A DNA stretch of 64,000 bases, from contig NZ_LSSW01000029.1 in the NCBI RefSeq assembly GCF_001567565.1, positions 62,001 through 126,000 on the forward strand, in the 5' to 3' direction. The stretch is from Ectopseudomonas composti. Its GTDB lineage: Bacteria; Pseudomonadota; Gammaproteobacteria; Pseudomonadales; Pseudomonadaceae. Below, piece by piece: positions 24,703-32,813 of this stretch. How positions within the stretch are numbered: the first letter of the stretch is position 1; the number at the start of each line of letters is the position of its first letter. Position numbers and translations under genes: made by a program. The notes under the pieces were generated by a model, which saw nothing but the letters and a program-made list of their open reading frames with translations, searched no databases and was not told where the DNA came from.

Positions 24703-24713
24703 TTCCTCTGCGC

Positions 24714-25598
24714 TCAGCGTTGGCGAGCGCGCGACAGCTGGTCGACCAGCGCCAGGCAGTGATCGAGCGCCGGCGAGGCGTCGCCGATACGCTGGCTGAT
24801 GATGATCGGCGAGGTGGCCTGCGCTTCCTGCAGCGGCGCGTAGTCGATGTCGACGCGGTGCAGCACCTGCACCGAGGCCGGCACCAGGGTGATGCCGATA
24901 CCGGCAGCGACCAGGCCGATGGCCGTCTGCAGTTCGTTGGTCCATTGCGCCACGCGAATCTGCAGGCCGTGCGCGTCGAACAAGGCCAGCACATGATCGG
25001 CGTAGCTCGGCCGCGGATTACCCGGATACAGCACGAAGGGCTCGCGGGCCAGCTCGGCCAGGCTCACCGGGCCTGGCAGCAGCGCATGCCCGGCGGGCAG
25101 GGCGGCAACCAGCGGGTCGAGGGTCAGCACCTGCTGCTGTACGGCCGCGTCGTCGATATGGATACGACCGAAGCCGATGTCGATGCGTCCGGCCTTGAGT
25201 GCCTCGACCTGTTGCACCGTGGTCATTTCCGACAGCCCCAGCTCCAGGCCGGCGTCGCTACGCAGGCGCCGGATCAGCTCCGGCAGCACGCCGTAGAGCG
25301 TGGACGGGGCGAAACCGATGCCGAGCCAGGCTTTCTCGCCCGAGCCGATGCGCCGGGTACTGTCGCAGACCTTGCCCAGTTGCTCGAGCAGGGTGCTGGA
25401 GTGCTCGTGGAAGAAGCGTCCGGCCTCGGTCAGGCGCAATGGCCGGCCACGCTCGAGCAGCGTCACGCCGAGTTCGTCCTCGAGCTGCTGGATCTGCCGG
25501 CTCAGCGGCGGCTGGGCGATGTGCAGGCGTTCGGCGGCGCGGGTGAAGTTGAGGGTTTCGGCGAGCGCCTGGAAATAGCGCAGGTGGCGAAGCTCCAT
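24714..25598 (-). CDS. catR: LysR-type activator CatR
   Basis: This 294-residue LysR-family regulator has an N-terminal helix-turn-helix (MELRHLRYFQALAETLNFTRAAERLHIAQPPLSRQIQQLE pattern, residues 1-40) and an inducer-binding domain behind it. It resembles CatR/BenM-type proteins, which activate catechol genes on binding cis,cis-muconate. It is divergent from catB, the standard arrangement. The shared 126-base promoter region holds the box ATACC-N5-GGTAT, the expected LysR site. CatR normally represses its own gene from the same site. The ATG at 25598 is placed at the start of the conserved domain. Confidence 0.92.
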   Translation of the reverse strand: MELRHLRYFQALAETLNFTRAAERLHIAQPPLSRQIQQLEDELGVTLLERGRPLRLTEAGRFFHEHSSTLLEQLGKVCDSTRRIGSGEKAWLGIGFAPSTLYGVLPELIRRLRSDAGLELGLSEMTTVQQVEALKAGRIDIGFGRIHIDDAAVQQQVLTLDPLVAALPAGHALLPGPVSLAELAREPFVLYPGNPRPSYADHVLALFDAHGLQIRVAQWTNELQTAIGLVAAGIGITLVPASVQVLHRVDIDYAPLQEAQATSPIIISQRIGDASPALDHCLALVDQLSRARQR

Positions 25599-25623
25599 GG
25601 GCGGCTTTCCTCTGAAATTGACG

Positions 25624-25638
25624 ATACCTTCAGGGTAT
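25624..25638 (+). promoter_or_regulatory. CatR recognition site in the catR-catB promoter
   Basis: ATACC (25624-25628) and GGTAT (25634-25638) form a perfect inverted repeat with a 5-base spacer. It contains the LysR consensus T-N11-A. It lies between divergent catR and catB, 26 bases before the catR start codon and 86 before that of catB. Confidence 0.75.
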
Positions 25639-25724
25639 TGTTGCAGACAAAATCAATATTGGAACCTGCCAAAATGCAGGATCAATATCCCATCACATAC
25701 ATGAACAACCTGATGGGTATTGAA

Positions 25725-26846
25725 ATGAGCCACGCCGCGATCGAGTCGCTCGAAGCGATCATCGTCGACCTGCCGACCATCCGCCCGCACAAGCTGGCGA
25801 TGCACACCATGCAGAACCAGACCCTGGTGATCCTGCGCCTGCGCTGCGCCGACGGCATCGAGGGCATCGGTGAAGCCACCACCATCGGTGGCCTGTCCTA
25901 TGGCAACGAGAGCCCGGACAGCATCAAGGTCAACCTGGACTGTCACTTCGCGCCGCTGTTGATCGGTCAGGACGCCAGCAACATCAACGCCTGCATGCAG
26001 CGCATCGACCGTGTGGTGAAGGGCAACACCTTCGCCCGCTCGGCGGTGGAAACCGCACTGCTCGATGCCCAGGGCAAGCGCCTCGGCCTGCCGGTCAGCG
26101 AAATCCTCGGCGGCCGCGTGCGCGACAGCCTGGAAGTGGCCTGGACCCTGGCCAGCGGCGACACCCGCAAGGACATCAGTGAGGCCGAGCAGATGCTCGA
26201 AGCCCGTCGCCATCGCATCTTCAAGCTGAAGATCGGTGCCGGCGAGGTGAACAAGGACCTGGCTCATGTCATCGCCATCAAAAAGGCCCTGGGTGAGCGC
26301 GCCAGCGTGCGTGTCGACGTCAACCAGGCCTGGGACGAAGCAGTGGCACTGCGCGCCTGCCGCATTCTCGGGGACAACGGCATCGACCTGATCGAACAGC
26401 CGATCTCGCGCCACAACCGCGGCGGCCAGGTGCGCCTGAACCAATCCAGCCCGGCGCCGATCATGGCCGACGAGTCCATCGAGTGCGTGGAAGACGCCTT
26501 CAACCTGGCGCGCGACGGCGCTGCCCCGGTGTTCGCCCTGAAGATCGCCAAGAACGGCGGCCCGCGCGCCGTGCTGCGCACCGCCAGCATCGCCGAGGCG
26601 GCTGGTATCGGCCTATATGGCGGCACCATGCTCGAGGGCAGCGTCGGCACCCTGGCCTCGGCCCATGCCTTCATTACCCTGAACAAGCTGGCCTGGGACA
26701 CCGAACTGTTCGGCCCGCTGCTGCTGACCGAAGACATCGTCATCGAGCCGCCGCTGTACCGTGACTTCCAACTGCACGTGCCGCGCCTGCCCGGTATCGG
26801 CCTGACCCTCGACGAGGAGCGCCTGGCGCGCTTCCGCCGTTCCTGA
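25725..26846 (+). CDS. catB: cis,cis-muconate cycloisomerase CatB
   Basis: This 373-residue enolase-superfamily enzyme turns cis,cis-muconate into muconolactone. Catalytic and metal residues align with the well-studied P. putida enzyme: K167 and K169 in FKLKIG, D198, E224 and D249 as metal ligands, and K273 in ALKIAKNGG. The start ATG at 25725 is placed by homology, beginning MSHAAIESLEAIIVDLPTIR. Earlier in-frame ATGs (25701, 25713) and a far longer upstream open frame cannot be coding, since that frame runs through catR on the other strand. It is followed by catC and catA on the same strand and controlled by CatR. Confidence 0.95.
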   Translation: MSHAAIESLEAIIVDLPTIRPHKLAMHTMQNQTLVILRLRCADGIEGIGEATTIGGLSYGNESPDSIKVNLDCHFAPLLIGQDASNINACMQRIDRVVKGNTFARSAVETALLDAQGKRLGLPVSEILGGRVRDSLEVAWTLASGDTRKDISEAEQMLEARRHRIFKLKIGAGEVNKDLAHVIAIKKALGERASVRVDVNQAWDEAVALRACRILGDNGIDLIEQPISRHNRGGQVRLNQSSPAPIMADESIECVEDAFNLARDGAAPVFALKIAKNGGPRAVLRTASIAEAAGIGLYGGTMLEGSVGTLASAHAFITLNKLAWDTELFGPLLLTEDIVIEPPLYRDFQLHVPRLPGIGLTLDEERLARFRRS

Positions 26847-26871
26847 TCCAGCCTGAAGGAGGAAAGCCAAC

Positions 26872-27162
26872 ATGCTGTTCCACGTGAAGATGACCGTGAA
26901 GTTGCCGGTCGACATGGACCCCGCCCAGGCGGCCAAGCTCAAGGCCGACGAGAAAGAACTGGCCCAGCGCCTGCAGCGCGAGGGCAAGTGGCGCCACCTG
27001 TGGCGCATCGCCGGGCACTACGCCAACTACAGCGTCTTCGACCTGGCCAGTGTCGAGGAACTGCACGACACCCTCATGCAGTTGCCGCTGTTCCCTTACA
27101 TGGAGATCGAGGTGAACGGCCTGTGCCGCCACCCGTCTTCGATCCACCAGGACGATCGCTGA
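26872..27162 (+). CDS. catC: muconolactone isomerase CatC
   Basis: This is a 96-residue muconolactone delta-isomerase. It converts muconolactone to 3-oxoadipate enol-lactone, the product that PcaD (36.3 kb) hydrolyses. The sequence MLFHVKMTVKLPVDMD and the C-terminal LFPYMEIEVNGLCRHPSS match the small decameric CatC family closely in length and motif. A strong AAGGAGG ribosome-binding site precedes the ATG at 26872. It lies 25 bases behind catB and 40 before catA, consistent with one catBCA transcript. Confidence 0.95.
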   Translation: MLFHVKMTVKLPVDMDPAQAAKLKADEKELAQRLQREGKWRHLWRIAGHYANYSVFDLASVEELHDTLMQLPLFPYMEIEVNGLCRHPSSIHQDDR

Positions 27163-27202
27163 TCAATCTTCCAGTCGATAAAAACAAGATGAGGACATAA
27201 TC

Positions 27203-28132
27203 ATGAGCATCAAACTGTCGCACACCGAAAGCGTGCAGAAGTTCTTCAAGGAGGTCAGCGGCCTCGACAACGACCAGGGCAGCCCGCGCATGAAGGCGCT
27301 GGTCAACCGCATCCTGCTGGACAGCATCCGCCTCATCGAGGATATGGAAGTCACCACCGAGGAGTTCTGGAAGGCGGTCGACTACCTCAACCGCATGGGC
27401 GCGCGCAGTGAAGCCGGCCTGCTGGTGGCTGGTCTGGGCCTGGAGCACTATCTCGACCTGCTGCTCGATGCGCAGGACGAAGCGGCCGGCCTGCTCGGCG
27501 GCACCCCGCGCACCATCGAAGGCCCGCTGTACGTGGCCGGCGCGCCGCTGAGCGAAGGCGAGGCGCGGATGGACGACGGTACCGATCCGGGCACACCGAT
27601 GTATCTGCACGGCCAGGTGCTCGATGTCGACGGCAAGCCGGTCGCCGGTGCCGTGGTTGACCTGTGGCACGCCAACACCAAGGGCACCTACTCCTACTTC
27701 GATTCGCGCCAGAGCGAGTTCAACCTGCGCCGCCGCATCGTCACCGACGCCGATGGCCGCTACCGCGCGCGCAGCATCGTGCCGTCCGGCTACGGCTGCC
27801 CGCCTGATGGCACCACCCAGGAAGTGCTCAACCTGCTCGGTCGCCACGGCAACCGCCCGGCACACATCCACTTCTTCATCTCCGCGCCTGGCTATCGTCA
27901 CCTGACCACGCAGATCAACCTGGCCGGCGACGAGTACCTGTGGGACGACTTCGCCTACGCCACCCGCGATGGCCTGATCGGTGACATCGCCTTCGTCGAG
28001 AACGAAACCGCCGCGCGTGACCACGGTTTCCAGGGCAATCGCTTCGCCGAAGTGAAATTCGACTTCCAGCTGCAGAGTGCTCCTGCACCTGACGCCGAGC
28101 AGCGCAACGCTCGTCCGCGCGCTCTGCAATAA
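27203..28132 (+). CDS. catA: catechol 1,2-dioxygenase CatA
   Basis: This 309-residue intradiol dioxygenase cleaves catechol to cis,cis-muconate with O2 and Fe(III). The iron ligands are Y163 (KGTYSYFD), Y197 (PSGYGCP), H221 and H223 (RPAHIHFF). The N-terminal helical linker domain (residues 1-~105), typical of dimeric CatA, is present. Catechol comes from the iac operon upstream, so this enzyme links IAA breakdown to the 3-oxoadipate pathway. It is the third gene of catBCA and is followed by a strong rho-independent terminator. Family length is normal. Confidence 0.96.
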   Translation: MSIKLSHTESVQKFFKEVSGLDNDQGSPRMKALVNRILLDSIRLIEDMEVTTEEFWKAVDYLNRMGARSEAGLLVAGLGLEHYLDLLLDAQDEAAGLLGGTPRTIEGPLYVAGAPLSEGEARMDDGTDPGTPMYLHGQVLDVDGKPVAGAVVDLWHANTKGTYSYFDSRQSEFNLRRRIVTDADGRYRARSIVPSGYGCPPDGTTQEVLNLLGRHGNRPAHIHFFISAPGYRHLTTQINLAGDEYLWDDFAYATRDGLIGDIAFVENETAARDHGFQGNRFAEVKFDFQLQSAPAPDAEQRNARPRALQ

Positions 28133-28156
28133 ACCGGGTGCCAACCACCCCTTTAT

Positions 28157-28182
28157 AGCCGGCTTCAGGGCCGGCTTTTTTT
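28157..28182 (+). terminator. rho-independent terminator of catBCA
   Basis: AGCCGGC (28157-28163) and GCCGGCT (28170-28176) form a perfect 7-bp stem with a 6-base loop. A run of seven T follows at 28176-28182. It lies 24 bases after the catA stop codon. Confidence 0.9.
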
Positions 28183-28276
28183 ATGTTTTCGCGCGTCGCA
28201 GGGCGCTTGTGGAATCGGGCTGGGAGCCGGGCAGGCTTTGCGGCATCATCACTGGCCTCCGCCTTTGGTGCTCCCG

Positions 28277-29209
28277 ATGAACATCGACACCCGAATCAAA
28301 TTCCGCCACTTGCTGTGTTTTCTGGAAATCGCCCGCCAGCGCAGTTTCGCCAGGGCGGCCGATGCGATGGCGGTCAGCCAGCCGGCGATTTCCAAGACGC
28401 TCAAGGAGCTGGAGGAGATTCTCCAGGCCAGCCTGTTCGAGCGCGGCAAGAGCGGGGTGAGCCTGACCGCTGCCGGGGTGGCGTTCATGCGCTATGCCGG
28501 GCCTTGCGTGCAGGCGCTGCGTGATGGCGTCAGCAGCCTGCGCGATGGCGAGCACGAGGCCGGGCAGGTGCGGGTCGGTGTGCTGTCTACCGTCGAGAGC
28601 CTGCTGATGCCCGAAGTGGTCGGGCGTCTGCATCAGCGTCATGCGGCGCTGGTGGTCAGCGTGGCCACCGGGCCCGGTGCCTACCTGCTGGGTCAGTTGC
28701 GCGTCGGTGAGCTGGATCTGGTGATCGGCCGCATGACCGACAGCCCGGACATCCAGGGCCTGACCTTCGAGCACCTGTACAGCGAGTCGATGACTCTGGT
28801 GGTGCGCCCGGGGCATCCGTTGCTGGCCGCCGGTGAGGATGCGCTGAGACGGCTGGGCGATTACCCATTGGTATTGCCGACGACCGGCACCACCATCCGT
28901 AAACATGCCGACAGCCTGTTCGTGCAGTGCGGGGTGACACCTTCGCGCCAGCGGCTGGAAACCCTCTCGCCGGCCTTGAGTCGGCGTTACGTGCTGTGTA
29001 GCGACGCGCTGTGGGTCGCCCCGCAGGACTCGGTATGCCTGGATGTGCGCCGTGGCGAGCTGGCCGAGCTGCAGCTGCCGGTACGCGAGCCGGGCGGCTC
29101 GGTGGGGATCTGCCGTAACAGTGTGCTGGGCCTGTCGCTGGCGGGGGAGCGCTGCTGCGATGTGCTGCGCGAGGTGGCGCAGGCCTATCGCGATGGGCAT
29201 TTTCCATAA
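28277..29209 (+). CDS. pcaQ: LysR-type activator PcaQ
   Basis: This 310-residue LysR regulator begins MNIDTRIKFRHLLCFLEIARQRSFARAADAM, the form typical of PcaQ proteins. PcaQ activates protocatechuate genes in response to 3-carboxymuconate-type intermediates. The ATG at 28277 is used because an upstream in-frame extension is not conserved in character. Its stop codon lies within an ATAACC-N4-GGTTAT box, the known PcaQ-type recognition pattern, immediately ahead of pcaHG. Unlike many systems, the regulator is on the same strand as its target rather than divergent from it. It may be read together with pcaHG. Confidence 0.88.
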   Translation: MNIDTRIKFRHLLCFLEIARQRSFARAADAMAVSQPAISKTLKELEEILQASLFERGKSGVSLTAAGVAFMRYAGPCVQALRDGVSSLRDGEHEAGQVRVGVLSTVESLLMPEVVGRLHQRHAALVVSVATGPGAYLLGQLRVGELDLVIGRMTDSPDIQGLTFEHLYSESMTLVVRPGHPLLAAGEDALRRLGDYPLVLPTTGTTIRKHADSLFVQCGVTPSRQRLETLSPALSRRYVLCSDALWVAPQDSVCLDVRRGELAELQLPVREPGGSVGICRNSVLGLSLAGERCCDVLREVAQAYRDGHFP

Positions 29210-29221
29210 CCATTTGGTTAT
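29206..29221 (+). promoter_or_regulatory. PcaQ operator overlapping the pcaQ stop codon
   Basis: The palindrome ATAACC-N4-GGTTAT spans 29206-29221 and includes the pcaQ stop codon at 29207-29209. PcaQ boxes of rhizobia have the closely matching form ATAACC-N4-GGTTAA. A TTGACG element that could be a -35 box follows at 29225-29230. It lies 115 bases before the pcaH start. Confidence 0.75.
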
Positions 29222-29336
29222 GAATTGACGGCGTCTTTTCAATTTTCAGCTGCACTGCATTGGCCGAGACTGCGCCAACCTGCCGGGGCAACATGGCCCT
29301 CGCACGACTCCACAATACCCACAACAGGAGTGCAGC

Positions 29337-30056
29337 ATGCCTGCCGAGGACAACCGTCGCTTTGCCATTCGCGACCGCAACTGGCATCCGAAAGCCTTCA
29401 CCCCCGACTACAAGACCTCCATCGCCCGCTCGCCGCGCCAGGCGTTGGTGAGTATCCCGCAGTCGATTTCCGAGACCAGCGGCCCTGACTTCTCGCACCT
29501 GCAGTTCGCCGAGCACGACAACGACCTGCTGCTCAACTTCAACAACGGTGGCCTGCCCATCGGCGAGCGCATCCTCGTCTCCGGTCGGGTCATGGACCAG
29601 TACGGCAAGCCGATCCCGCATACCCTGGTGGAAATGTGGCAGGCCAACGCCGGTGGCCGCTACCGGCACAAAAACGACCGCTACCTGGCGCCGCTGGACC
29701 CCAACTTCGGTGGCGTCGGCCGTGCGCTGACCGACAGCGAAGGGCGCTACATCTTCCGCACCATCAAGCCCGGCCCCTATCCGTGGCGCAACAACCCCAA
29801 CGACTGGCGCCCGGCGCATATCCACTTCTCCATCAGTGGCCCGTCGATCTCCGCGCGTCTGATCACCCAGCTGTACTTCGAGGGTGATCCGCTGATCCCG
29901 TTGTGCCCGATCGTCAAGTCCATCGCCAACCCGGACGCCGTGCAGACGCTGATCGCCAAGCTCGACATGAGCGCGGCCAATCCGATGGATTGCCTGGCCT
30001 ATCGCTTCGATATCGTGCTGCGTGGGCAGCGCCAGACCCATTTCGAGAACCGTTAA
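29337..30056 (+). CDS. pcaH: protocatechuate 3,4-dioxygenase beta subunit PcaH
   Basis: This 239-residue subunit carries the catalytic iron of protocatechuate 3,4-dioxygenase. The ligands are Y109 (GGRYRHKN), Y148 (PGPYPW), H161 and H163 (RPAHIHFS). The enzyme opens protocatechuate to 3-carboxy-cis,cis-muconate, which PcaB uses next. The ATG at 29337 follows CAGGAG. PcaH must pair with PcaG. Here the two genes are separated by 154 bases that include a MITE-like element (30066-30187), which is wider than usual for pcaHG. The coding sequence itself looks intact, with the expected length. Confidence 0.96.
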   Translation: MPAEDNRRFAIRDRNWHPKAFTPDYKTSIARSPRQALVSIPQSISETSGPDFSHLQFAEHDNDLLLNFNNGGLPIGERILVSGRVMDQYGKPIPHTLVEMWQANAGGRYRHKNDRYLAPLDPNFGGVGRALTDSEGRYIFRTIKPGPYPWRNNPNDWRPAHIHFSISGPSISARLITQLYFEGDPLIPLCPIVKSIANPDAVQTLIAKLDMSAANPMDCLAYRFDIVLRGQRQTHFENR

Positions 30057-30065
30057 TGAGCCGCC

Positions 30066-30187
30066 CAGGATCTGCTGCGCGTCGGCCAGACGGCGTTAAA
30101 AACGGCTTCGGAATGCTCATTTACTACTCGTAAACTGCGCTTCCTCAGCCCTTTTTGCCTTGTCTGGTTCTAGCTCGCTAGATCCTG
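30066..30187. mobile_element. MITE-like palindromic element between pcaH and pcaG
   Basis: A 122-base element is bounded by the inverted ends CAGGATCT (30066-30073) and AGATCCTG (30180-30187). Its inside is an imperfect palindrome around GGAATGCTCATTTAC and GTAAACTGCGCTTCC. It contains no coding frame. It resembles repeats scattered in mendocina/stutzeri-type Pseudomonas genomes. It ends 13 bases before the pcaG ribosome-binding site and could fold in the pcaHG message. Confidence 0.65.
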
Positions 30188-30210
30188 AGCAGGCTCATAG
30201 GAGGATGACC

Positions 30211-30819
30211 ATGCCTGTTGAATTGCTGCCGGAAACCCCTTCGCAAACCGCCGGCCCCTACGTGCATATCGGCCTGGCCCTGGCTGCGGCCGGCAACCCG
30301 ACCCGCGAGCAGGAAATCTGGAATCAGATGGCCAAGACCGAGGCGCCGGGCGAACACATCGTGCTGCTCGGCCACGTCTATGACGGCAACGGCCACCTGG
30401 TGCGCGATGCCTTCCTCGAACTGTGGCAGGCCGACCATCAGGGCCAGTACGACGAGGATTACGACCAGTCCAAACCCTTCAATGGCTTTGGCCGCACCGC
30501 CACCACCTTCGATGCCGGTAGCGAGTGGTTCGCTTACACCGTCAAGCCGGGTGTAGTGAAAAACGCTGCCGGCGTGCCGATGGCGCCGCATATCAACGTC
30601 GCGCTGTTCGCCCGTGGCATCAACATTCACCTCAACACGCGCCTGTATTTCGAGGATGAAGCCGAGGCCAATGCCAAGGATCCGGTACTCAGCCTGATCG
30701 AGCAGCCACAGCGCCGCGAGACCCTGATCGCCAGGCGCTGCGAAGTGGACGGCAAGCCGGCCTACCGTTTCGATATCCACATTCAGGGGGACGCCGAGAC
30801 GGTCTTCTTTGACTTCTGA
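30211..30819 (+). CDS. pcaG: protocatechuate 3,4-dioxygenase alpha subunit PcaG
   Basis: This 202-residue structural subunit of protocatechuate 3,4-dioxygenase begins MPVELLPETPSQTAGPYVHI, as in P. putida PcaG. The ATG at 30211 is preferred over one at 30205 because the GGAGG ribosome-binding site then has a six-base spacing. The subunit has the dioxygenase fold but lacks the iron-ligand set, as expected for alpha. It ends ETVFFDF like its homologues. A 16-bp perfect hairpin follows. Transcription probably depends on the pcaH promoter and must cross the inserted palindromic element. Confidence 0.95.
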   Translation: MPVELLPETPSQTAGPYVHIGLALAAAGNPTREQEIWNQMAKTEAPGEHIVLLGHVYDGNGHLVRDAFLELWQADHQGQYDEDYDQSKPFNGFGRTATTFDAGSEWFAYTVKPGVVKNAAGVPMAPHINVALFARGINIHLNTRLYFEDEAEANAKDPVLSLIEQPQRRETLIARRCEVDGKPAYRFDIHIQGDAETVFFDF

Positions 30820-30828
30820 GTGGTGCAC

Positions 30829-30863
30829 GCAGGCCGGGCGCTTCATCGAAGCGCCCGGCCTGC
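30829..30863 (+). terminator. long perfect hairpin after pcaG
   Basis: GCAGGCCGGGCGCTTC (30829-30844) pairs with all 16 bases of 30848-30863 around a 3-base loop. It begins nine bases after the pcaG stop. There is no T-tract, so it may stop transcription weakly or protect the 3' end of the message. Confidence 0.65.
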
Positions 30864-30939
30864 GGCGCGCTGATGCCCCGCTTACGGATCAACAGCGCCG
30901 TGGTTCCAGCCTCACTGGACAGCCGTTTTCTGTGGCTAT

Positions 30940-30973
30940 TTACGATAACCGCACGATGGTTCGATAATCGCCA
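30940..30973 (+). promoter_or_regulatory. two PcaR-type boxes upstream of pcaR
   Basis: TTACGATAACCGCAC (30940-30954) and GTTCGATAATCGCCA (30959-30973) are direct copies with starts 19 bases apart. They match the GTTCGATAATCGCAC repeat known from P. putida PcaR targets at 12 and 13 of 15 positions. They lie 30-63 bases before the pcaR start, which fits autoregulation. Confidence 0.7.
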
Positions 30974-31002
30974 GGTGCTGTCAGCCCAGTCTCGGAGGCC
31001 CC

Positions 31003-31848
31003 ATGAACGAAACCCGTCCGCCGCTTACCAGTCTTGCCCCGCCGCCCTACGTGTCACCGGCCAAGCGTATCGAGGAGTTCGCTGGCGACCCCAACTTCAT
31101 GACCTCCCTGGCTCGTGGCCTGGCGGTGATCAACGCCTTCCAGGAGCGCAAGCGTCACCTGACCATCGCGCAGATCAGCCACCGCACCGAGATACCGCGC
31201 GCTGCCGTGCGCCGCTGCCTCTACAGCCTGATGAAGCTGGGCTACGTGACCACCGACGGGCGCACTTACTCGCTGTTGCCCAAGGTGCTGACCCTGGGCC
31301 ACGCCTACCTGTCTTCGACGCCGCTGGCGGTGTCTGCGCAGCCGTTTCTCGACCGTCTCAGCGAACAGCTGCACGAGGCCTGCAACCTGGCCACGTTGGA
31401 AGGTGAACAGGTGCTCTACATCGCCCGTTCGGCGATTCCGCAGCGACTGATCTCGGTGGACCTGAGCGTCGGCAGCCGACTGCCTGCGTACTGCACGTCC
31501 ATGGGCCGCATCCTCCTCGCCGCACTGGACGATGACCAGCTCCAGGATTACCTGGCCCACGCCGAGCTGCAGGCCAAGACCAGTCGTACCTTGCACACTC
31601 CCGACGCACTGTGGGAGTGCCTGCAGCGCGTACGCCAGCAGGGCTGGTGCATCGTCGACCAGGAGCTGGAGCAGGGCCTGCGTTCGCTGGCGGTGCCGGT
31701 GTACGACTCGGCCGGCCATGTGCTGGCGGCGATGAACATCAGTACCCACGCCAGTCGCGTGCCCACCGCCGAACTGGAAAAGCGCTTCCTGCCGCTGATG
31801 CTCAGTGCCAGTCGCGAGTTGAGTGGCCAGTTGTTCCGTCCAGCCTGA
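31003..31848 (+). CDS. pcaR: IclR-family regulator PcaR
   Basis: This is a 281-residue IclR-family regulator. The N-terminal winged helix (FMTSLARGLAVINAFQERKRHLTIAQISHRTEIPRAAVRR region, residues ~30-75) is followed by the IclR effector domain (from ~residue 105) with ISVDLSVGSRLPAYCTSMGR. PcaR activates pca structural genes on binding 3-oxoadipate. The start at 31003 follows TCGGAGG. Boxes matching PcaR repeats lie in front of this gene and in front of pcaI downstream, so it likely controls both. It is placed between the pcaHG and pcaIJF-BDC units. Confidence 0.93.
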   Translation: MNETRPPLTSLAPPPYVSPAKRIEEFAGDPNFMTSLARGLAVINAFQERKRHLTIAQISHRTEIPRAAVRRCLYSLMKLGYVTTDGRTYSLLPKVLTLGHAYLSSTPLAVSAQPFLDRLSEQLHEACNLATLEGEQVLYIARSAIPQRLISVDLSVGSRLPAYCTSMGRILLAALDDDQLQDYLAHAELQAKTSRTLHTPDALWECLQRVRQQGWCIVDQELEQGLRSLAVPVYDSAGHVLAAMNISTHASRVPTAELEKRFLPLMLSASRELSGQLFRPA

Positions 31849-31859
31849 AGGTGGAAGTC

Positions 31860-31890
31860 GTTCGATAATCGCCCGGTATGGCGATTATCG
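31860..31890 (+). promoter_or_regulatory. PcaR box and palindrome upstream of pcaI
   Basis: GTTCGATAATCGCCC (31860-31874) matches the PcaR repeat. CGATAATCGCC (31863-31873) and its exact complement GGCGATTATCG (31880-31890) form an 11-bp palindrome with a 6-base spacer. It starts 12 bases after the pcaR stop and 72 bases before the pcaI end of the leader. This should be the PcaR operator of pcaIJF-BDC. Confidence 0.72.
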
Positions 31891-31961
31891 GATTGTTCTT
31901 GTTCGGGCCGTTTTCTAAGGTTGCAGTCACCCGGTACCTGCAAACTGACGAGAACACCAAG

Positions 31962-32813
31962 ATGGCCGACATCATCACGCTGCGCGAAGCCATTTCGCGC
32001 CATGTTCACGACGGCGATTGCATCGCCCTCGAAGGCTTCACTCACCTGATTCCCACTGCCGCCGCTCATGAGCTGATCCGCCAGGGCAAGAAAGACCTGC
32101 ACCTGGTGCGCATGACTCCGGATCTGGTCTACGACCTGCTGATCGGTGCCGGTTGCGCGCGCAAGCTGACTTTCTCCTGGGGCGGCAACCCCGGCGTTGG
32201 TTCGCTGCACCGCCTGCGCGATGCGGTCGAGAAGCACTGGCCGCACAAGCTGGAGATCAGCGAGCACAGCCACGCGGCCATGGCCAACGCTTACGTCGCC
32301 GGTGCCTCCAACCTGCCGTTCGCCGTGTTGCGCGGCTACCAGGGTTCCGATCTGGTCAAGGTCAACCCGGACATCAGGTTCATCGACTGCCCATTCACCG
32401 GCGAGAAGCTGGCGGCCATCCCCAGCGTGCGCCCGGACGTCACCGTGATCCACGCGCAGAAGGCCGACCGCAAGGGCAACGTGCTGATCCAGGGCATCCT
32501 CGGTGTGCAGAAGGAAGCCGCCCTGGCGGCCAAGCGCTGCATCGTCACGGTCGAAGAAATCGTCGACGACCTGCAGGCGCCGATGAATGCCTGCGTGCTG
32601 CCGACCTGGGCCATCAGCGCGGTGTGCGTGGTGCCTGGCGGCGCCCATCCGTCCTACGCCCATGGCTACTACGAGCGCGACAACCGCTTCTATCAGGATT
32701 GGGACCCGATTGCCCGTGACCGTGAAACCTTCACCGCCTGGATCGACGAATACATCCGTGGCACCGAGGATTTTGCGCAGTACCAGGCGAAAGTGAATGG
32801 GGAGGCCAAGTGA
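31962..32813 (+). CDS. pcaI: 3-oxoadipate CoA-transferase subunit A
   Basis: This 283-residue family I CoA-transferase A subunit transfers CoA from succinyl-CoA to 3-oxoadipate together with PcaJ. It is of the longer CatI type (about 285 residues) rather than the short PcaI type (about 230). The sequence begins MADIITLREAISRHVHDGDCIALEGF, and the glycine-rich SWGGNPGVGS segment is visible. The ATG at 31962 is used; an upstream frame overlapping the operator is spurious. The stop overlaps the start of the B subunit by one base (TGATG), so the two are translationally coupled. Confidence 0.92.
   Translation: MADIITLREAISRHVHDGDCIALEGFTHLIPTAAAHELIRQGKKDLHLVRMTPDLVYDLLIGAGCARKLTFSWGGNPGVGSLHRLRDAVEKHWPHKLEISEHSHAAMANAYVAGASNLPFAVLRGYQGSDLVKVNPDIRFIDCPFTGEKLAAIPSVRPDVTVIHAQKADRKGNVLIQGILGVQKEAALAAKRCIVTVEEIVDDLQAPMNACVLPTWAISAVCVVPGGAHPSYAHGYYERDNRFYQDWDPIARDRETFTAWIDEYIRGTEDFAQYQAKVNGEAK

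Noticed and set aside
24660..25724. Long in-frame extension upstream of catB
   Set aside because: It runs antisense through the whole catR gene. CatB homologues begin at the residue encoded from 25725.
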